From an uncultured Collinsella sp. (GTDB lineage Bacteria; Actinomycetota; Coriobacteriia; Coriobacteriales; Coriobacteriaceae), in contig CABRID010000077.1 in the NCBI GenBank assembly GCA_902470895.1, positions 1-9,688 of the forward strand: a stretch of 9,688 nucleotides of DNA. Reading direction: 5' to 3'. Made by a program: the position numbers and the translations under genes. This document shows, in pieces, positions 6,546 through 9,688 of the stretch. Position 1 is the first letter of the stretch, and each line of letters starts with the position of its first letter. The notes below the pieces were generated by a model. It ran no database searches. It was not told the DNA's origin and saw only the letters and a list, made by a program, of their open reading frames with translations.

Positions 6546-6594
6546 TTTCCCCAGATAAAACCTGCCAAAATAAACCTGTCCCTTTTTGGTAGGT
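6546..6594. repeat. 49-bp palindromic repeat, copy B
   Basis: This is a direct copy of 4459-4507 with three substitutions. Its arms ACCTGCCAA (6560-6568) and TTGGTAGGT (6586-6594) pair fully on the plus strand with one G-U, and two further A-T pairs extend the stem to 11 bp. Copies A and B together bracket the regulator and its array. Confidence 0.75.
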
Positions 6595-6630
6595 CAGTTA
6601 ACGCAGTCCAGGTTGAGCATATGCGAGCGA

Positions 6631-6730
6631 GCAGGCTCCGGGTGCGGTAAGGTGACGTGAAACAAGCGGGCGCTGACCTTTTGGTCGCGCCCGTGAAGTT
6701 GAACGTCAGATTGCCGTGCCCGGGGCCTGC
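6631..6730 (+). ncRNA. Candidate 100-nt rod-shaped structured RNA
   Basis: The segment folds end to end. A 20-bp basal helix is formed by 6631-6650 with 6711-6730, including four G-U pairs. A GG/GA internal loop follows, then a 6-bp helix TGACGT/ACGTCA (6653-6658/6703-6708). Next is a purine-rich internal loop with tandem G-A juxtapositions and AAC/GTT (6661-6663/6698-6700). An apical stem, 6667-6673/6687-6693 then GACC/GGTC, is capped by TTTT. The G-U pairs become A/C mismatches on the other strand, which favours a plus-strand transcript. No known family is recognised: it lacks the SRP GGAA apical motif and is shorter than 6S RNA. No convincing promoter or T-rich terminator is seen, so a palindromic DNA element or a processed 3' structure remains possible. 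Confidence 0.45.
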
Positions 6731-6743
6731 GCAGCGCCGCGCA

Positions 6744-6770
6744 GTTACGCCGTTTGTAAAACGGCGTAAC
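6744..6770 (-). terminator. Perfect 12-bp hairpin abutting the larE stop codon
   Basis: GTTACGCCGTTT (6744-6755) and AAACGGCGTAAC (6759-6770) pair exactly around a 3-base loop, starting one base past the larE stop. A second, GC-rich hairpin, CTGCGC/GCGCAG (6727-6732/6739-6744), follows. Neither has a T-tract, so this is either an atypical terminator or a transcript-stabilising 3' structure. Confidence 0.4.
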
Positions 6771-7649
6771 CTAAAGGTTCATGTTGCCGTGAATGTAGGG
6801 GGTGACCTCGGGGGAGATATGGTCGCAGCCCAGCTCGCGCAGCGCGGACTCGATGGCGGCGGGCAGCGGGGTTTTGCCCTCGGCGTCAACGGCGTTGCCA
6901 CCGAGGGTAGCAATCTTGGCGACATCTGCGGGTGCGGCCTCGATATGCATGCAGCCGCCGATCAAGCGCGCGCGTACCTGTGCCAGATCAAGATCGTGCA
7001 GGTAATCCTCGCAGGCGCGGATTAAATCGACCTTCTCGCGCGTAAGCTCCTCGCCCGTGGGGACGCGGGTGGCAAGACATGCTCCCGCCGGCAGGTTCCA
7101 AACGGGATAGCCCCATGCGCGCAGCAGCTCGCGCTCTTCGTCCTTGGTAAAGCCGACCTCCATGAGAGGGGAGCGTACGCCGAGCTCTTTTGCCGCACGC
7201 ATGCCGGGGCGGTAGTCACCGCGATCGCTTGCATTGCTGCCATCGATGACGGTGGGAAAGCCGAGCGACTTGGCGTGGTTGACGATGGCGGTAAAGCCGG
7301 CGTGCTTGCAGTGGTAGCAGCGATTGGCATCGTTGCAGGCTACCTGGGGGAGCTGCAGCTGATCCACCGAAAGATTGAGCACGGGGAGTTTAAAATGCGG
7401 TCCTTCATTGGCTTGTCCATCAACGGACCGCTCAAACGAAGCCTGCTCGGGCGTGCCGATGAGCGGCGTGGTGAGATGGACGAGGAGGGTATTGGTAGGC
7501 ATGATGCGGGCGCATACGGCGGCCAAAAAACTGCTGTCGACGCCACCGGAAAACCCGATAGCCACGCGCCCGTATGCCAAAAGCAGCTGTTCGAGCGCCG
7601 ATAGCTTGTCTTGAAGCTCCTCTGCGGGTGCCGTGGTGTCTAAAATCAT
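6771..7649 (-). CDS. larE: ATP-dependent sacrificial sulfur transferase LarE
   Basis: LarE installs sulfur on the pyridinium dithiocarboxylate precursor of the nickel-pincer nucleotide cofactor used by lactate racemase and other LarA-family enzymes. This 292-residue protein has the PP-loop SGGVDSS (34-40), which activates the substrate by adenylation. It also has NRCYHCK (109-115), DGSNASDRGDYRPG (136-149) and GACLATRVPTGEE (189-201). C191 matches the single sacrificial cysteine of the Lactobacillus plantarum enzyme, which suggests the cysteine-donating rather than the iron-sulfur-cluster type. LarE-like family members of unknown role also exist. No larA, larB or larC is visible nearby, so partner genes must lie elsewhere. 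AGGAT (7656-7660, minus strand) sits six bases before the ATG, inside a small hairpin loop. The gene is divergent from the HAD gene, 173 bases away. Confidence 0.9.
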   Translation of the reverse strand: MILDTTAPAEELQDKLSALEQLLLAYGRVAIGFSGGVDSSFLAAVCARIMPTNTLLVHLTTPLIGTPEQASFERSVDGQANEGPHFKLPVLNLSVDQLQLPQVACNDANRCYHCKHAGFTAIVNHAKSLGFPTVIDGSNASDRGDYRPGMRAAKELGVRSPLMEVGFTKDEERELLRAWGYPVWNLPAGACLATRVPTGEELTREKVDLIRACEDYLHDLDLAQVRARLIGGCMHIEAAPADVAKIATLGGNAVDAEGKTPLPAAIESALRELGCDHISPEVTPYIHGNMNL

Positions 7650-7651
7650 GA

Positions 7652-7667
7652 AACGATCCTTATCGTT
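7652..7667 (-). promoter_or_regulatory. Hairpin presenting the larE ribosome-binding site
   Basis: On the minus strand AACGAT and ATCGTT (6 bp) close a four-base AAGG loop. The larE Shine-Dalgarno AAGGAT is therefore part loop, part stem, five to six bases from the start codon. The stem is weak, so any effect on translation would be modest. Confidence 0.35.
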
Positions 7668-7745
7668 GAGTACTCGATTGAAAACTATAATCCTAATGCG
7701 TTACTTGCCATAAGACTTCTATCTGTGTAACGAAAGTGCAATATG

Positions 7746-7762
7746 GTATATACGTTATATAC
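7746..7762. promoter_or_regulatory. 17-bp operator-like palindrome between larE and the HAD gene
   Basis: GTATATA and TATATAC are exact complements around a CGT centre. They lie 61 bases before the HAD start and 97 bases before the larE start. The sequence is AT-rich in a GC-rich genome, as expected for a regulator site or a promoter melting region. No convincing -35/-10 pair was found for either gene; TATAAT at 7686-7691 lacks a properly spaced -35. Confidence 0.4.
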
Positions 7763-7822
7763 AAGTTGTCAAATGCGGTAGAGTTGCGGCAATGCGACAG
7801 CGAGAGTCGATGGGGGACCGAT

Positions 7823-8473
7823 ATGATCAAGGCTGTTATTTTTGACATGGATGGAACGCTGGTCGATACCGAGCGTTTGGGGATTAGGGCCTGGAAGGCA
7901 GGTGCCGCTGAGCTGGGGCTCGCGATTGATGAAGCGCTGATCCATCAGTTTATCGGTCGCACGCTACCCGATGTCATGAACATCCTCGATAAGCATTACG
8001 GCAGCCACGAGACCGCCGAGGCGATCTATGTCCGCCACAAGGAGATTCGCGACGAGATGGTCAAGACCGATCTGGAGCTTAAGGCCGGCGCTGCCGAGTG
8101 CATAGACGAGCTGTTGGCTGCGGGCTATCACGTAGGCCTTGCAACGTCATCGCGCCATGTTACGGCCGAGCGCAACCTTAAAGCATTCGGTCTTTTTGAC
8201 AAGTTTGAAACGGTAACGTGTGGCGAGGACGTCGTGCATGGCAAGCCCGACCCCGAGATGTATCTGCTCGCCTGCGAGCGCGCGGGCTTTACTCCCGAGG
8301 AATGTGCCGTGGTCGAGGATTCGCGCAACGGCTGCGTCTCGGGCATTACGGCTGGCTGCCACGTCTTTGCCGTCCCCGATATCGTGCCGCTGCCGCAGGA
8401 CGTGGTGGATGGCTGCGAGGCCGTGCTCGATACGTTGTTCGATCTGGCGGCGGCGGTCAAGGCCGTGCGCTAG
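7823..8473 (+). CDS. HAD-superfamily hydrolase, beta-phosphoglucomutase/phosphatase-like
   Basis: The 216-residue protein is a cytosolic HAD enzyme with a helical cap inserted after motif I. Motif I is FDMDGTLVDTE (7-17), with nucleophile D8 and acid/base D10. Motif II is in LATSS (106-110), motif III is the lysine of HGKPDPE (K141), and motif IV is VVEDSRNG with E165/D166. This set is typical of beta-phosphoglucomutase, phosphoglycolate phosphatase and small sugar-phosphate phosphatases; the substrate cannot be decided from sequence. The frame is open upstream to 7736, but GGGGGA (7812-7817) correctly precedes the ATG at 7823, and the family normally starts just before motif I, so that start is chosen. 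It is a single gene with a terminator shared with the convergent LacI gene. Confidence 0.9.
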   Translation: MIKAVIFDMDGTLVDTERLGIRAWKAGAAELGLAIDEALIHQFIGRTLPDVMNILDKHYGSHETAEAIYVRHKEIRDEMVKTDLELKAGAAECIDELLAAGYHVGLATSSRHVTAERNLKAFGLFDKFETVTCGEDVVHGKPDPEMYLLACERAGFTPEECAVVEDSRNGCVSGITAGCHVFAVPDIVPLPQDVVDGCEAVLDTLFDLAAAVKAVR

Positions 8474-8520
8474 ACAATTGCGGCGTTGAAACGAGCAATT
8501 GCTTACGTTTGCGCTTAAAC

Positions 8521-8552
8521 AAAAGGGGTCCGGCAATGGTCGGGCCTCTTTT
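8521..8552. terminator. Bidirectional terminator between HAD and LacI genes
   Basis: AAAAGGGGTCCG (8521-8532) pairs with CGGGCCTCTTTT (8541-8552) along all 12 positions in the plus-strand transcript, including two G-U pairs, with an 8-base loop. The A-run and T-run ends provide a U-tract on both strands, suiting the convergent genes. A separate CAATTGC/GCAATTG inverted repeat (8475-8481/8495-8501) lies just after the HAD stop and has no assigned role. Confidence 0.85.
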
Positions 8553-8586
8553 GCTTGAGCGGCGACTTAGCATACTTGCGGGCGTG

Positions 8587-9642
8587 CTATAGATACGCAC
8601 CGAGGTTGATGGCCGTGGCGTCGGTCTGGCTGCTTGCCTGGGTGCTGGCGCGTTCCAGCAGGAACGGACGTACCAGTTCTTGGCGGTTGATGTCCTCGGC
8701 GGCGGTGACTGCGGTGACGGTGCGCGCTGTAGAGCCGACGCGGATATGCTTGGTCTTTGCTGGGGCCTTGTTCTCGATTTGCTCCATGAGCAATTGAACG
8801 CCCTTGCGGCCAATCTCGTAGCCCGGGGGCGCTACCGTAGTGAGCGGGACCGATCCGCTCCAAGCGAGCGGGTTGCCATCGCAACCTGCTACGCGTACTT
8901 GCCCGGGGACGGCGATGCCTTTGTCGACCAGCGCCGAGATGACGCCCGAGGCCAGCACGTCGGTCAGGCCGACGACAAAATCGGGGCGTTCGTCGGCGGG
9001 GCGCGCGGCGATTTGGGTGCCGATGCCGTAGCCGTCGGCGGCGGTATTCCATTCGCCGGCGTCGATGACTTCGATCTTGATATCGGGATGTAGGGCGAGC
9101 GCCTTATGAATGCCAAGGACGCGCAGGGTGAGTTGCATAAATGCTGCTCGGCCGACGACGACAATATGGTGCGCGCCGCGGGCGATGGCGAGCTCGGCGA
9201 TGATGCGGCCTTGTGCCTCGTTGTCGGCGGCCACGTAGTAGCCGGGCTCGGAGCAATGGATGTCCAGATGGACGATCGGCACGGGCATCTTGGTCAGGGC
9301 GGGGTGCCAGTCGGGGGATGCCATGGGCTGAACCATGACGCCGGACATCTGGGTGCCCATAAAGTAGCGCAGGTAATGGTCCTCGAGAATATCGTCGTTA
9401 TCGGCGTTGGCGATGAGCAGGTCGTAGCCGTGCTTGCGGGCCTCGTTGTGGGCGCCGCTGGCGATTTGGAGTGAAAAGCCGTGGTCGAGACGGGGGAGCA
9501 CCAGGCCAAAGGACTTGGTGGCGCCGCCCGCGAGCTGACGAGCGCTTTGGTTGGGCAGGTAGCCCAGTCGATTGATGGTTTCGTTAATGAGCTTGAGGGT
9601 CTCGGGACGCAGCTTTTCGGGGTGGTTGAGCGCGTTGGAAAC
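8587..9642 (-). CDS. LacI-family transcriptional regulator, N-terminus missing
   Basis: 351 native residues remain. They begin VSNALNHPEKLRPET, inside the LacI helix-turn-helix, so roughly the first 20 residues (turn and first recognition elements) are lost at the contig edge. The hinge helix PNQSARQLAGG (30-40) and the periplasmic-binding-protein-like effector domain follow (FGLVLPRLD at 45-53, then DFVVGLTDVLASGV and RVAGCDGNPLAW), ending in a short tail. Such regulators usually repress sugar-utilisation genes, with a small sugar as inducer; the ligand cannot be assigned. The apparent start MYKRQ is adapter translated in frame, not protein. The gene shares a bidirectional terminator with the HAD gene; its regulated neighbours would lie beyond 9642. 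Confidence 0.9.
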   Translation of the reverse strand, partial: VSNALNHPEKLRPETLKLINETINRLGYLPNQSARQLAGGATKSFGLVLPRLDHGFSLQIASGAHNEARKHGYDLLIANADNDDILEDHYLRYFMGTQMSGVMVQPMASPDWHPALTKMPVPIVHLDIHCSEPGYYVAADNEAQGRIIAELAIARGAHHIVVVGRAAFMQLTLRVLGIHKALALHPDIKIEVIDAGEWNTAADGYGIGTQIAARPADERPDFVVGLTDVLASGVISALVDKGIAVPGQVRVAGCDGNPLAWSGSVPLTTVAPPGYEIGRKGVQLLMEQIENKAPAKTKHIRVGSTARTVTAVTAAEDINRQELVRPFLLERASTQASSQTDATAINLGAYL

Positions 9643-9688
9643 CTGTCTCTTATACACATCTGACGCTGCCGACGATACTCCTTGTGTA
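9643..9688 (-). other. Nextera i5-side sequencing adapter (non-genomic)
   Basis: CTGTCTCTTATACACATCT (9643-9661) is the Tn5 mosaic end, followed by the complement of the Nextera Read 1 tail (9662-9675). TACTCCTT (9676-9683) is in the i5 index position and is the complement of what I recall as S507. GTGTA begins the P5 primer. Minus-strand translation yields MYKRQ or MCIRDR, and plus-strand translation yields LSLIHI, all known artefact peptides. Confidence 0.98.

Noticed and set aside
6631..6730. Bacterial small SRP (4.5S) RNA or 6S RNA
   Set aside because: The rod shape and size are reminiscent of SRP RNA, but the conserved GGAA apical loop and its asymmetric internal loop are missing. It is too short for 6S RNA and lacks the large central bubble.
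6600..6770. Integron attC site or recombination site
   Set aside because: The hairpins lack properly placed RYYYAAC/GTTRRRY core sites and the extrahelical bases of attC, and there is no integrase nearby.
6657..7025. A 122-codon plus-strand frame across the end of larE
   Set aside because: It runs antisense to the conserved larE C-terminal region, starts inside the foldback, and has no ribosome-binding site or domain.
7736..7822. N-terminal extension of the HAD protein
   Set aside because: These 29 codons cover the palindrome and lack a ribosome-binding site, while GGGGGA precedes the ATG at 7823 and the family starts just before motif I.

Overview
The window is a metagenomic-style contig, and both of its ends are Illumina Nextera library adapter rather than genome. 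Native sequence runs only from about 48 to 9642. GC-rich coding sequence, strong GC/wobble bias and the set of protein families (a divergent EF-G-like paralogue, a secreted NRCH-type nuclease, stand-alone larE) suggest a gut actinobacterium of the Coriobacteriia, most like Collinsella. That placement is a judgement from family resemblance, not a database result.

Layout: an amino-acid-type ABC transporter ATPase (53-817, +) ends at a strong terminator. A roughly 300-base leader with possible RNA structure precedes an EF-G2-like translation factor (1115-3190, +), which has its own terminator. A secreted DNA/RNA non-specific endonuclease (3319-4302, -) converges on it. The 471-base gap 4303-4773 is divergent. 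It holds a 49-bp repeat inside a 10-bp inverted repeat, then an operator-like array of TCTCTCTAAA / TTTAGAGAGA boxes leading into an AlbA_2 + GHKL-like ATPase + winged-helix regulator (4774-6474, +). A second copy of the 49-bp repeat lies just beyond that gene. Between it and larE is a 100-nt rod-shaped foldback (6631-6730), whose G-U pairs favour a plus-strand RNA. Then come larE (6771-7649, -), a divergent intergenic region with a 17-bp palindrome, a HAD-family phosphatase/phosphomutase (7823-8473, +), a bidirectional terminator, and a LacI-family regulator (8587-9642, -) cut off inside its HTH by the adapter.

Most genes look like independent transcription units; no multi-gene operon is visible. 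The part that stands out is 4423-6594: a regulator gene with AT-richer codon choices, a dense box array at its own promoter and ribosome-binding site, and near-identical hairpin repeats on both sides. This suggests an autoregulated, possibly transferred cassette. Nothing in the sequence shows what, if anything, it controls beyond itself.
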